Assembly (NCBI GenBank): GCA_017941635.1
Contig: JAGAVZ010000253.1
Span: 1 to 64,000 of the forward strand
DNA: 64,000 nt
Direction: 5' to 3'
Origin: Cellulosilyticum sp.
GTDB taxonomy: Bacteria > Bacillota > Clostridia > Lachnospirales > Cellulosilyticaceae
Of this stretch, positions 18,898 through 27,532 are shown in pieces (the first letter of the stretch is position 1; the number at the start of each line of letters is the position of its first letter). The notes beneath the pieces are model-generated. The model did no database searches and was not told the DNA's origin. It worked only from the letters and a program-made list of their open reading frames with translations. A program made the translations under genes and the position numbers.

Positions 18898-19893
18898 TTA
18901 TAAAGATGTATAGTTACTACTAATGTACTTCATAGGACGTGTATCATCCGTTGATAATCCTGTTAAGTAAGAAATATTTGGGAGCATCGTTCTAAAGTCT
19001 TCAGCAGATATTTGTGATGATGCAAAATCATAAGCTGATTGAAGAAGAGAAGTGCTCTTTTTATTCGCATTTCTAAGAATATCATAGAAACTAAATGTAT
19101 AAATATTACCTGTTACAGGATGTAGCCATACGCGCTTATTTCGATTCATATAATCAAAATCTTCATTAAGACAATTGTAGTAAGAAAAAGTACTAACAAA
19201 AGGCGCAGTAGACTTTGGTAGAATAGGTGTTATAAGTGAAGCTACAGCTTTCTTTGCACCAAAGCGGTCATAGGTCATCTTATAATAAGTGCGAATATCA
19301 TCATAGGCATCTTTAAAGATTGCACCACCACCATTAATACCATAATTAAGGAAAAGCGTTTCATCAAACATAGAAAGAATACATTTTGGAATCTCAATAT
19401 TCTTTAGGATGGTTTTATGAATTTTAAAATCTGAGCTTTTCATAGAGAAACGTTCTTCGCATAAAATTGTATCAATAGCCAATTCAACTTTCTTGTGGAG
19501 TCCAATATATTTACGAGTTTCAGGAACATCTTCTTGATATCTTCCACCTAGATGGAAGATATATGGATGAGCCATTGAATCTAGAATATAATGACAGATA
19601 AAACCACTTAGATAACTTAATCCTTGGCAAAACTCTAATGAATCAATATCATATTTTTTGATTTGGCATAAAGCAGAGACTAGAAAATCACCTGTTTTCT
19701 CATTATGCATTTTTGAAGCAATATAAGCTTTATGATTCTTTTTTCTAAGATCATGGTAATAGATTGGGTCTGGACCTTGCAGGCCAATTAAAAATAAGTC
19801 ACGATGTTCCTTGATGATAGGATAAAGTGGCGTATTTTTAATATTCTGGGCAGTATCTAGACCAAAAATATAGTGGGTAATGATATCTGGCAT
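18898..19893 (-). CDS. Zinc-dependent phospholipase C family protein
   Basis: 331 residues from the ATG at 19893 (AAGGAG 9 bp upstream, giving MPDIITHYIFG); the frame stays open 37 codons further but without a start site. Candidate zinc ligands are His in ITHYIFG, in GPDPIYYHD, in KMHNEKTG and in FICHYILDSMAHPYIFH, the pattern of the clostridial zinc-dependent PLC family. There is no signal peptide, unlike secreted alpha-toxin-type enzymes, so it probably acts inside the cell. Related intracellular proteins are common in clostridia with unknown substrates. No toxin role should be assumed. Confidence 0.75.
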   Translation of the reverse strand: MPDIITHYIFGLDTAQNIKNTPLYPIIKEHRDLFLIGLQGPDPIYYHDLRKKNHKAYIASKMHNEKTGDFLVSALCQIKKYDIDSLEFCQGLSYLSGFICHYILDSMAHPYIFHLGGRYQEDVPETRKYIGLHKKVELAIDTILCEERFSMKSSDFKIHKTILKNIEIPKCILSMFDETLFLNYGINGGGAIFKDAYDDIRTYYKMTYDRFGAKKAVASLITPILPKSTAPFVSTFSYYNCLNEDFDYMNRNKRVWLHPVTGNIYTFSFYDILRNANKKSTSLLQSAYDFASSQISAEDFRTMLPNISYLTGLSTDDTRPMKYISSNYTSL

Positions 19894-19971
19894 TATAAAG
19901 AACTCCTTTTTTATTTCATATAAATTAAGTATAGCATCTTCTATTTTTATTAGAAAGAGTGAGATTTCAAT

Positions 19972-20000
19972 AAAAAAACTCCTTCTGAAAGGAGTTTTTT
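19972..20000 (-). terminator. Terminator of the tagO/wecA transcription unit
   Basis: The stem AAAAAACTCCTT / AAGGAGTTTTTT with a 4-nt loop has T runs in both directions. It lies downstream of the transferase gene on the minus strand. Confidence 0.85.
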
Positions 20001-20064
20001 GCATGGTTTTAGTTTATAAGATGTATATTACAAAAACTTTTATAGTACAAGCATTAGTAAGTAT

Positions 20065-21267
20065 CTATAAGTCTTGGTTAGCATCTGTAGTATTTACCTG
20101 AGATTGCTCTTGATTAGCATCTGTAGCATTTGCTTGAGATTGCTCTTGATTAGCATCTGTAGTACTTGCTTGAGCCTGCTCGGTAGTAGTTTCTTCAGTA
20201 TGATCTGGAACATGTTCTTGCTCTTTTTCATGAGCAGACATTGTTTTTACTGTTACATAGAATAGAATGCCCATCATAGCGAAAACAATAAGTACAAACT
20301 TAAGATTTCTGTTGAAGAAAGCAATAGCAGATAAGCCTAGGACTCCGCTAATACCGTATAAAGTAACAACAGCTTGTTTTTGTGAATAGCCATGGTCTAC
20401 AAGACGATGGTGTAAATGCCCACGGTCAGGAGACATAATAGGTCTACCAGCTAAAAATCTACGAATAATAGCAAAACTTGTATCGAAGATTGGAAGACCA
20501 AGTACTAATACAGCAATGAAGATTGTTGTAACAGTATAACCTTTTAAAAGTCCCATAACAGAAGTAATACCTAAAGTAGAACCAAGGAAGGTAGAACCTG
20601 TATCTCCCATAAAGATAGAAGCAGGGTTAAAGTTATATGGTAAGAATCCCATGCATGCTCCAGCAAGTGTTGCAGTAAGTAATGCACCTTGTGGATAGCC
20701 TACATAAATAGATAAAATCATTAGACAGAGTGATGCAATAGAAGACACTCCAGCAGCTAATCCATCTAAACCATCAATAAGGTTAACAGCATTTGTGATT
20801 GCTACAATCCAAATAACTGTTGCAGGTATTGATAGGAAAGACATAGCTTGTTCTGCATTTCCGAAGAAAGGGATCGTAATAAAGTCAATACGAACACCAA
20901 ATAGAGCCACGATAGTAGCTGCTAAAATTTGAATGAGGAATTTTGGCTTAGCAGGAAGCTCATAAATATCATCAAAAAATCCTAAAAGGAAAATAGTTGT
21001 ACAACCTAAGAAAATCCCAATAACTTGTTTAAGATTTACAATAGGTAGATACCAAATAACCGATAAAAAGGTAATCATAAATCCAGCAAAAATAGCAATA
21101 CCGCCCATTCGAGGGATTGGTTTGCTGTGCATATCACGTTTTCTTGGTTTTGCAATTGCCCCAACTTTAAAAGCAATTTTTTTGGCTAATGGTGTCATGA
21201 AAAATGCAATTAAAAATGCTAAGACAAAGGCGATAGCATATAAAATAGCGTAATCTAAATTGCCCAC
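20065..21267 (-). CDS. Undecaprenyl-phosphate GlcNAc-1-phosphate transferase (WecA/TagO type)
   Basis: About 400 residues with ten or more membrane helices. Family motifs in order: SKPIPRMGGIAIF, the DD pair in FFDDIYELPAK, NAVNLIDGLDGLAAG, GDTGSTFLG and the HIS motif HLHHRL. It starts lipid-linked glycan synthesis (teichoic acid or other wall polymers) by loading GlcNAc-1-P onto undecaprenyl phosphate. The start is uncertain: GTG 21267 fits an AAGGAGATGA site best, ATG 21279 abuts it, and ATG 21300 has none. The last 60 residues are a hydrophilic Gln/Thr/Asp tail with three tandem repeats, which the family lacks. wecB, usually next door in clostridia, lies 33 kb away. Confidence 0.9.
   Translation of the reverse strand: MGNLDYAILYAIAFVLAFLIAFFMTPLAKKIAFKVGAIAKPRKRDMHSKPIPRMGGIAIFAGFMITFLSVIWYLPIVNLKQVIGIFLGCTTIFLLGFFDDIYELPAKPKFLIQILAATIVALFGVRIDFITIPFFGNAEQAMSFLSIPATVIWIVAITNAVNLIDGLDGLAAGVSSIASLCLMILSIYVGYPQGALLTATLAGACMGFLPYNFNPASIFMGDTGSTFLGSTLGITSVMGLLKGYTVTTIFIAVLVLGLPIFDTSFAIIRRFLAGRPIMSPDRGHLHHRLVDHGYSQKQAVVTLYGISGVLGLSAIAFFNRNLKFVLIVFAMMGILFYVTVKTMSAHEKEQEHVPDHTEETTTEQAQASTTDANQEQSQANATDANQEQSQVNTTDANQDL
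20068..20175 (-). repeat. Three tandem 36-bp repeats in the transferase tail
   Basis: The repeats encode 12-residue units of the form TTDANQEQSQAN, the last one truncated. They end the protein, so a change in copy number would alter only the tail. Confidence 0.85.
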
Positions 21268-21433
21268 TATAGTTTTCATCTCCTTAAATATGTAAAACAT
21301 ATATGAGTAGTATTAGTGTATACTCATTTATCACAATGTATTCACAATTGATTAAAGTAGTATGTACAAATTGCTTAAATTAAAGCTTTAATACTAGTTA
21401 AAGTGGCTACATACTCTTCTATTGTTTTATAAC

Positions 21434-21475
21434 AAATGCACCGAATTGTCAACTATGACAACCGGTGCATTGTAA
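21434..21475 (-). terminator. Terminator-like hairpin after upp
   Basis: On the minus strand AATGCACCG and CGGTGCATT form a 9-bp stem with a weak inner stem; the T tract is interrupted (TTGTTATAAAA). Confidence 0.6.
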
Positions 21476-21483
21476 GAGTTTGA

Positions 21484-22113
21484 TTATTTGGTTCCAAATA
21501 ATCTATCACCAGCATCACCAAGACCTGGTGTGATGTATGCGTGTTCGTTTAATTTTTCATCAAGAGCTGCAGCATAAATTGTTACATCTGGATGAGCTTC
21601 TTGAAGTGCTTTGATTCCTTCTGGAGCTGCTAATAAGCAAAGGAAGTTAATGTTTTTTGCTCCTCTGTCTTTGATGAACTGGATAGCTGCAACAGCAGAA
21701 CCACCAGTAGCAAGCATTGGATCAAGTACGAAGAAATCTCTTTCTGCTACATCTTTAGGAAGTTTGCAGTAGTATTCTACTGGCTTGAGTGTTTCAGGAT
21801 CTCTATAAAGACCGATGTGACCTACTTTAGCTGTAGGAATTAAATCTAACATACCATCAACCATACCAAGACCAGCACGTAAGATAGGAACGATGCTTAA
21901 GTTTTTACCAGCAATACGTTTGCAAGTAGCAGTTGTAATTGGTGTTTCTACGGTGTAATCTTCTAAAGGTAAGTTACGAGTAGCTTCATAACACATAAGT
22001 TGAGCAATTTCACGAACTAATTCGCGGAATTCTTTAGAACCTGTATCTTTGCTTCTTAAGCGTCCTACTTTATGTTGAATAAGTGGGTGATCCATAATAA
22101 ATACGTTTTCCAT
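21484..22113 (-). CDS. upp: Uracil phosphoribosyltransferase
   Basis: 209 residues, the normal length of Upp, which makes UMP from uracil and PRPP in pyrimidine salvage. The PRPP loop reads [10 protein letters not shown] near residues 128-137, and the uracil-binding C-terminus reads [17 protein letters not shown]. The family segment [15 protein letters not shown] is intact. It lies 21 bp downstream of rpiB on the same strand, probably in one transcript. Confidence 0.96.
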   Translation of the reverse strand: MENVFIMDHPLIQHKVGRLRSKDTGSKEFRELVREIAQLMCYEATRNLPLEDYTVETPITTATCKRIAGKNLSIVPILRAGLGMVDGMLDLIPTAKVGHIGLYRDPETLKPVEYYCKLPKDVAERDFFVLDPMLATGGSAVAAIQFIKDRGAKNINFLCLLAAPEGIKALQEAHPDVTIYAAALDEKLNEHAYITPGLGDAGDRLFGTK

Positions 22114-22134
22114 GTCAATGCCTCCTAAAAATAA

Positions 22135-22566
22135 TTATCTGTTTTCAATTTTTTCGATGCGTCTAATATGTCTCTCATCATTAGAGAATGGAGTTGATAA
22201 CCATGTATCAACAACCTTTATAGCGTGAGAAGGACCAATAATACGGCCTCCTAAAGCAATAACATTTGTGTCATTGTGTTCGCGAGTTGCCTCTGCTGAA
22301 AATACATCGTGACAAAGTGCACAACGAATTCCAGGCATTTTGTTTGCTGCGATAGAGATACCAATACCTGTACCACAAATAAGGACGCCTTTCTCACATT
22401 CGCCATTAAGTACTGACTCACAAACTACCTTAGCATAATCAGGGTAGTCCACAGAATCTGTGCTATAGCATCCAAAATCTTTAAATTCAATGTTGTTTGC
22501 TTTAAAGTGTTCAATAATTTCTTGCTTTAATGCAAAACCACCATGGTCACATCCAATTGCTATCAT
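22135..22566 (-). CDS. rpiB: Ribose-5-phosphate isomerase B
   Basis: 143 residues of the RpiB/LacAB family. Motifs: IGCDHGGFALKQEI at the N-terminus and the CGTGIGISIAANK loop carrying the catalytic cysteine near residue 66. It interconverts ribose-5-P and ribulose-5-P. Together with upp it supplies PRPP and nucleotides. The rpiB-upp pair is a common clostridial arrangement. Confidence 0.95.
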   Translation of the reverse strand: MIAIGCDHGGFALKQEIIEHFKANNIEFKDFGCYSTDSVDYPDYAKVVCESVLNGECEKGVLICGTGIGISIAANKMPGIRCALCHDVFSAEATREHNDTNVIALGGRIIGPSHAIKVVDTWLSTPFSNDERHIRRIEKIENR

Positions 22567-22759
22567 ATCAATCCTCCGAAAAATTTATTATCTATTAAAC
22601 TAACACATTCCTTTATACTATAATACATTTTTTACATTTATTAAACAGAAATCTGTCGATAAAAGTATTATAGTAGCGAATAGTCTTTGGTAATTTGAGT
22701 AATAAATTAGGCTATTGGCTATTAATAGTCTGAAATATCTTCATTAACATTCAATTATG

Positions 22760-23797
22760 CTAGTAAGCTTCGATAAAGTGATAACCAGCCGATTTTTCTA
22801 AACGGTTCATAATTGCGCCACCAATACCTGTTGTTTGGAACGCAAGAGTATAGACGATATCGACCTTTTCATCATCATACTTTCTTAAAACTTCAAATAG
22901 GTTAGCGGCAATGGTTGTAGGATTTTTTTCTGTTCCTACACTAAAAATGGTGTCTGCATTAAATAAAGATAGTGTCTCATCTGTAGCCATGACACCAATT
23001 TTTTTGCCTAAATTTTGACCTTCACGAACAAGTTCATTGATTTTGGCAATGACTTTATCTTTTTCACCTTTAACAATAATTACTTCAGCATTTGGTGCAT
23101 AGTGCGTATATTTCATACCAGGTGCTTTAGGCACCTCACCTTCTTTTAATTTGTGACCAAGTGCAGGGTCTATCATAACGTTACCGAGAACCTCTTCAAG
23201 CATTTCAAAAGTCACACCACCTGGACGTAAAATTGTAGCAATTTCACTCGTTGTATCAATAACAGTAGATTCTACTCCAAATGCAGAATTACCGCCTTGG
23301 ATGATACAATCGATTTTTCCGTTTAAATCTTCATATACACGTGTAAAATTAGTAGGGCTAGGTTTACCAGATGTATTGGCACTAGGCGCTGCTAGTGGAA
23401 GTTTTGACGTTTTAATCAGATTTTGAATCGTAGGGTCTGAAGGAAAACGTACTGCCACAGTATCTAGACCACCTGTTACTACTTTAGGAACAATTTTGCT
23501 AGCCTTAAAAACTAGAGTCATAGGACCTGGCCAAAAGTGATCCATTAAAGTTTTGGCAATAGGGGAAATCTCAGTAACAAGGGGTTGTAACATGCTTAAA
23601 TCAGCAATATGTACAATAAGAGGATTGTCACTAGGTCTACCTTTTGCTTTATAAATATTTTTTACGGCTTCTTCATTTAATGCATTGGCACAAAGACCAT
23701 ATACTGTTTCTGTTGGAGAAGCAACGAGTCCGCCTTCTTGTAAAATGTCGGCTGCTTGTTGTAAGTCGTTTGTATTTGAGATAATGATTGTTTCCAT
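22760..23797 (-). CDS. L-threonylcarbamoyladenylate synthase (Sua5/YwlC type)
   Basis: 345 residues. The N-terminal YrdC domain has SPTETVYGLCANA, KAKGRPSDNPLIVH and APSANTSGKPSPTN, the features that bind ATP, bicarbonate and threonine. The C-terminal Sua5 extension follows a PGMKYTHYAPNAEV linker. It makes threonylcarbamoyl-AMP for the t6A37 modification of ANN-decoding tRNAs, with TsaB/D/E encoded elsewhere. It is the first gene of the minus-strand tsaC-rpiB-upp-tagO block, though a 193-bp gap separates it from rpiB. Confidence 0.93.
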   Translation of the reverse strand: METIIISNTNDLQQAADILQEGGLVASPTETVYGLCANALNEEAVKNIYKAKGRPSDNPLIVHIADLSMLQPLVTEISPIAKTLMDHFWPGPMTLVFKASKIVPKVVTGGLDTVAVRFPSDPTIQNLIKTSKLPLAAPSANTSGKPSPTNFTRVYEDLNGKIDCIIQGGNSAFGVESTVIDTTSEIATILRPGGVTFEMLEEVLGNVMIDPALGHKLKEGEVPKAPGMKYTHYAPNAEVIIVKGEKDKVIAKINELVREGQNLGKKIGVMATDETLSLFNADTIFSVGTEKNPTTIAANLFEVLRKYDDEKVDIVYTLAFQTTGIGGAIMNRLEKSAGYHFIEAY

Positions 23798-24161
23798 TAT
23801 TAAACTCCCATCATTATAGCAACATATTTAATCTATTTTGTAGTATACCACAAATGCCCATTTTAGATAACAAAAAGGCTAAATTTTTACTAAGGATTAT
23901 GTGGATGTTAAATAAGAAGTAAGCAAAGAATGTGGATATTAAATAGAAGATAAATGATAGAATGCAAAGATATTATGCACAGGGGAGAAGAGCATTGAAA
24001 TAGGATTAAAAATAGCAAATACAAAAAGGAGAGTTTAGATGCAAGCGTTAGCATTTAAAACTCTCCTTAAGATGATGTTGAAGTATTTTGGATAGAGTGT
24101 TTCACTCAAGAGCGTTGACTCCAATCACGTTAAAAGCTTAGTTGTAAAGCTTTTAACGTGA
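23798..24161. other. Intergenic region with two hairpins
   Basis: It holds the universal-stress gene's minus-strand terminator (24023-24068) and most of a perfect 17-bp inverted repeat (24123-24163). The remainder is featureless A+T-rich sequence with the upstream region of the tsaC-type gene. Confidence 0.6.
24023..24068 (-). terminator. Terminator downstream of the universal-stress gene
   Basis: On the minus strand AAGGAGAGTTT pairs with AAACTCTCCTT and is followed by TTT. Confidence 0.75.
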
Positions 24162-24163
24162 TT
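24123..24163. repeat. Perfect 17-bp inverted repeat at the universal-stress stop codon
   Basis: AATCACGTTAAAAGCTT (24123-24139) and its exact complement (24147-24163) are separated by 7 nt. There is no T tract on either strand. It overlaps the gene's stop codon. Confidence 0.85.
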
Positions 24164-24557
24164 AAATAGCCTCGCTGGTTCTTTGTAATACTACAATTTC
24201 AATATCGCTTAATGTATGTGTTAACCTATCATGAACTGAAGGTTTAGCGGTTTGAAGCGTAGCAGATGTCTCACCAATTACAAGATGTGTAATATGGTTA
24301 TCCTTTATAAAAGTACGGAAGGTATCAAAAACATGATCCCCACATACAAAGTGCACTTCGCCACCTAATTCACCACCATAAGTGAATAGTTCGTCTAATA
24401 GCTTACTACTATCAGGATGATCAAAAATCGTTTCACCTTTTCTAATATGTAGTATATGAAGTGGTGCATTAAGCTCCTTGGAAAGTCTATGGCCTTCGTC
24501 AATTAAGCGACGGCTATTTTCTTGAATAGTGATACCAACTAGAATTTTTGGATTCAT
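24162..24557 (-). CDS. Universal stress protein-like (KdpD USP-type) domain protein
   Basis: 131 residues from the ATG at 24557, with AAAGGGGTG 6 bp upstream; an earlier in-frame opening is not preceded by a ribosome site. The fold is that of a UspA/HUP domain, opening with ILVGITIQENSRRLIDEG and the helix HRLSKELNAPLHILHI, and ending with THLVIGETSATLQ and IEIVVLQRT. The ATP-binding G-x2-G-x9-G signature is not evident, so it may be of the non-ATP-binding kind. It is monocistronic, followed by two hairpins. Confidence 0.68.
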   Translation of the reverse strand: MNPKILVGITIQENSRRLIDEGHRLSKELNAPLHILHIRKGETIFDHPDSSKLLDELFTYGGELGGEVHFVCGDHVFDTFRTFIKDNHITHLVIGETSATLQTAKPSVHDRLTHTLSDIEIVVLQRTSEAI

Positions 24558-24644
24558 GTAATACACCCCTTTACTTTTTACGAATGAGATAGCTCTATTA
24601 TACCATATAGGTGAGGAGAGATTATAGAGAAAATGTGAATATAG

Positions 24645-24690
24645 AAAAGGCATACCCTTACACAATAATGTTTAAGGTATGCCTTTTATT
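24645..24690. terminator. Terminator of glgP (bidirectional)
   Basis: AAAAGGCATACC and GGTATGCCTTTT form a 12-bp stem with runs of A and T on either side. Confidence 0.85.
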
Positions 24691-24710
24691 ATATCAAAAT
24701 GATATCCGAT

Positions 24711-27170
24711 TTATTTTTGAGAATAAAGTGGAGTGAGTCCCCAAATTTCTTCAGCATATTGTTTGATTGTTCTATCTGAACTAAATTTACCTGAGCAAGC
24801 TGTATTGATAATTGCTTTTTGATTCCAGGTTGTTTGATCGAGATATGCTTTTTCCACTTCTTTTTGGATATTGTAGTAGCTGCGTAGGTCCTTAAGAATG
24901 AAGTATTGGTCTGCATGGTTGCCTGCGCGGTTAAGAAGTGATTCATAAATCTCTGTAAACATATTTTGGTTGTTTGGACAGAGACGACCATTAATTAAAT
25001 CTTTAAGGACTGTGCGAATTGCTTCATCATGGTTGTAGATATCCCATGGATTGTATTGTCCTGAAGCATAAAGTGAAAGGACTTCTTCGCAAGTTAAACC
25101 AAAGATAAAGATATTATCTTCGCCAACTTCTTCAAAGATTTCAATGTTTGCACCATCTAGTGTACCTACTGTAAGAGCACCATTTAACATAAACTTCATG
25201 TTACTTGTTCCAGATGCTTCTTTACTAGCAGTAGAAATTTGTTCACTAACGTTGGCTGCTGGAATAATGATTTCAGCATTAGATACGCAGTAGTTTTCAA
25301 TAAAGACTACAGTTAATAAATCTTTAGTAGCAGGATCATTATTTACAAGGTCTGCTACAGAGTTGATAAGTTTAATAATGAGTTTTGCTCTTGTGTAACC
25401 AGGAGCAGCTTTCGCGCCAAAGATAAAGGTACGTGGTACATAATTACCGTTTGGATTTGCTTTGATTTCATTATAAAGCATCATAATGTGAAGGACATTC
25501 ATTAATTGGCGTTTATATTCATGTAAACGTTTAACTTGAACATCAAAGATAGAGTCTGTGTTCAAGATGATACCATTATGTTCTTTAACATACTGTGCAA
25601 GTCTTTCTTTATTATGTTGTTTGATATCGCTGTACTTTTGGATAAATGCTGCATCTTTACTATATGGCATTAATTTCTTAAGCTCAGAAAGGTCTGTGTA
25701 CCAACCTTCACCGATTGTTTCACTAACAAGGTTTGCAAGGCCTCTATTGGCATGACCTAACCAACGTCTTTGTGTAATACCATTTGTTTTATTATTGAAT
25801 TTATGAGGATAAACTTGATAGAAGTTTTTTAGGACATTAGTCTTTAAGATTTCTGTATGGATAGCAGCAACACCATTAACAGAAAAGCTACCTACGATTG
25901 CAAGGTAAGCCATTTTGATTTGACCTTCACTGATGATGCTCATATTGTGAATGATGTTTTCTGGCATATGATGTGTTTCTCTAAGTTCAATACAGAAACG
26001 TCTATTGATTTCTTCAATGATTTGATAAATACGTGGAAGTAATCTTTGGAATAAATCAATTGGCCAAGTTTCAAGTGCTTCAATCATAATCGTATGATTG
26101 GTGTAAGCGCATGTGCGGCATGTAATATCAAAAGCATCTTCCCAAGTTAAGCCTTCCTCATCAAGTAAGATACGCATAAGTTCTGCAACAGCAATAGATG
26201 GGTGTGTATCATTCATTTGGAATACAACTTTATCTGGAAGTGCATAAATGCTGTTATTTGTCTTTTTGAATTTAGCTACAGCTTGTTGAACAGTAGCAGA
26301 TACAAAGAAGTATTGTTGTTTTAAACGAAGTTCTTTACCTTTGTAGTGATTATCATTTGGATAAAGGACTTCAACTAAAGTTTTGGCTAAAGTTTGTTGT
26401 TCAACAGCTTTTTCATAAGCACCTTGATCAAAGAATTGAAGGACAAACTTTTGTGGTGCTTCTGCATCCCATAATCTAAGGCCGTTGATGTAAGCATTTT
26501 TGTAACCTACGATAGGCATATCATAAGGGATTGCAAGAACTGAGTCATAGTCTTTTTGAATAAAACGAAGACGACCTGTGTCATCCATGTAAGTTTCTAC
26601 ACGACCACCAAACTTAACTTCTTGGGCGTTGTCATTACGTTTAACTTCCCAAGGGTTACCGTTAGCAAGCCAGTCATCTGGATATTCTACTTGGTGACCA
26701 TCTTCAATTTTTTGTTTAAAGATACCATAGTTATAGCGGATACCACAGCCATATGCAGGATAAGAAAGAGTAGAAAGAGAGTCTAAGAAACATGCTGCAA
26801 GTCTACCAAGACCACCATTACCAAGACCAGCATCTGGTTCTTGATCTTCAATGACATCCAAATCAATTTCAAGATTGAGTTCTTTTAATGCTTCTTCTAC
26901 ATCTTCTAGAATACCCATGTTTACAAGGTTGTTACCAAGGGCACGACCTACTAAAAATTCCATTGAGAGGTAGTAGAGAATCTTAGGTGAATTATTGGTG
27001 TAAGCTCTTTGAGTTTCAATCCAGTCATCTGTGATGACGTCACGCACAGCAAATGCAACTGCTTGATAAATTTCTTGTGGAGACGCATCTTCTAATGTTT
27101 TTCTTGAGAAGTTTCTAATATGGTCTACAATCTCGCTTTTGAACTTTTCTTTATTGAAACCATATGGCAT
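24711..27170 (-). CDS. glgP: Glycogen/starch phosphorylase
   Basis: 819 residues, normal for family-35 glycosyltransferases. It releases glucose-1-P from alpha-1,4-glucans with pyridoxal phosphate. Landmarks: YLSMEFLVGRALGNNL, GLGNGGLGRLAACFLDS, and the PLP site KEASGTSNMKFMLNGALTVG with the Schiff-base lysine near residue 658. There is no obvious N-terminal regulatory extension. Other glycogen genes are not in the window. Clostridia use the enzyme for storage polysaccharide during sporulation and for maltodextrins. Confidence 0.96.
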   Translation of the reverse strand: MPYGFNKEKFKSEIVDHIRNFSRKTLEDASPQEIYQAVAFAVRDVITDDWIETQRAYTNNSPKILYYLSMEFLVGRALGNNLVNMGILEDVEEALKELNLEIDLDVIEDQEPDAGLGNGGLGRLAACFLDSLSTLSYPAYGCGIRYNYGIFKQKIEDGHQVEYPDDWLANGNPWEVKRNDNAQEVKFGGRVETYMDDTGRLRFIQKDYDSVLAIPYDMPIVGYKNAYINGLRLWDAEAPQKFVLQFFDQGAYEKAVEQQTLAKTLVEVLYPNDNHYKGKELRLKQQYFFVSATVQQAVAKFKKTNNSIYALPDKVVFQMNDTHPSIAVAELMRILLDEEGLTWEDAFDITCRTCAYTNHTIMIEALETWPIDLFQRLLPRIYQIIEEINRRFCIELRETHHMPENIIHNMSIISEGQIKMAYLAIVGSFSVNGVAAIHTEILKTNVLKNFYQVYPHKFNNKTNGITQRRWLGHANRGLANLVSETIGEGWYTDLSELKKLMPYSKDAAFIQKYSDIKQHNKERLAQYVKEHNGIILNTDSIFDVQVKRLHEYKRQLMNVLHIMMLYNEIKANPNGNYVPRTFIFGAKAAPGYTRAKLIIKLINSVADLVNNDPATKDLLTVVFIENYCVSNAEIIIPAANVSEQISTASKEASGTSNMKFMLNGALTVGTLDGANIEIFEEVGEDNIFIFGLTCEEVLSLYASGQYNPWDIYNHDEAIRTVLKDLINGRLCPNNQNMFTEIYESLLNRAGNHADQYFILKDLRSYYNIQKEVEKAYLDQTTWNQKAIINTACSGKFSSDRTIKQYAEEIWGLTPLYSQK

Positions 27171-27532
27171 AGTTATACCTCCTTAAGTAATGATAGTTTA
27201 GATAATAGTTATCCTATTAAAAAATAGAAATATTTAAAATGTATGAATAGTCACTATATTATTATATAATAAAAAGTAAAATTAAATACAAGCAAAGAGA
27301 TAAATTTTTTCCTTCTTTTACATTCCAAATTTATTCAAACTAGCCAAAAGTTTGTGAAAAAGGGCAAATTATAGGAAAGCATTAGGGGATAAACTAAAGT
27401 AATTTGGTCATCATAAAAAAGATATTTAGCGTTTTTAGTGAGAATTTAAAAATAATAAGAAAAGACGCTATCGTATTAATTGAGTTTAAATCAGTTAATA
27501 CAAGAGCGTCTTGTGAGTTTATATAAAGTGAT
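27171..27532 (-). other. Intergenic region upstream of glgP
   Basis: The part nearest glgP holds AAGGAGG 8 bp from its start. The far part holds the terminator of the M18 peptidase gene (27456-27513). Between them is A+T-rich sequence with nothing recognisable. Confidence 0.6.
27456..27513 (-). terminator. Terminator of the M18 aminopeptidase gene
   Basis: AAGACGCT and AGCGTCTT enclose a second arm pair (GTATTAATTGA / TCAGTTAATAC), giving a stem of about 20 bp. T-rich sequence follows on the minus strand. Confidence 0.83.

Noticed and set aside
18898-19893. Phospholipase gene as a secreted toxin
   Set aside because: From the supported start there is no signal peptide. The longer N-terminal reading is not preceded by a ribosome site.
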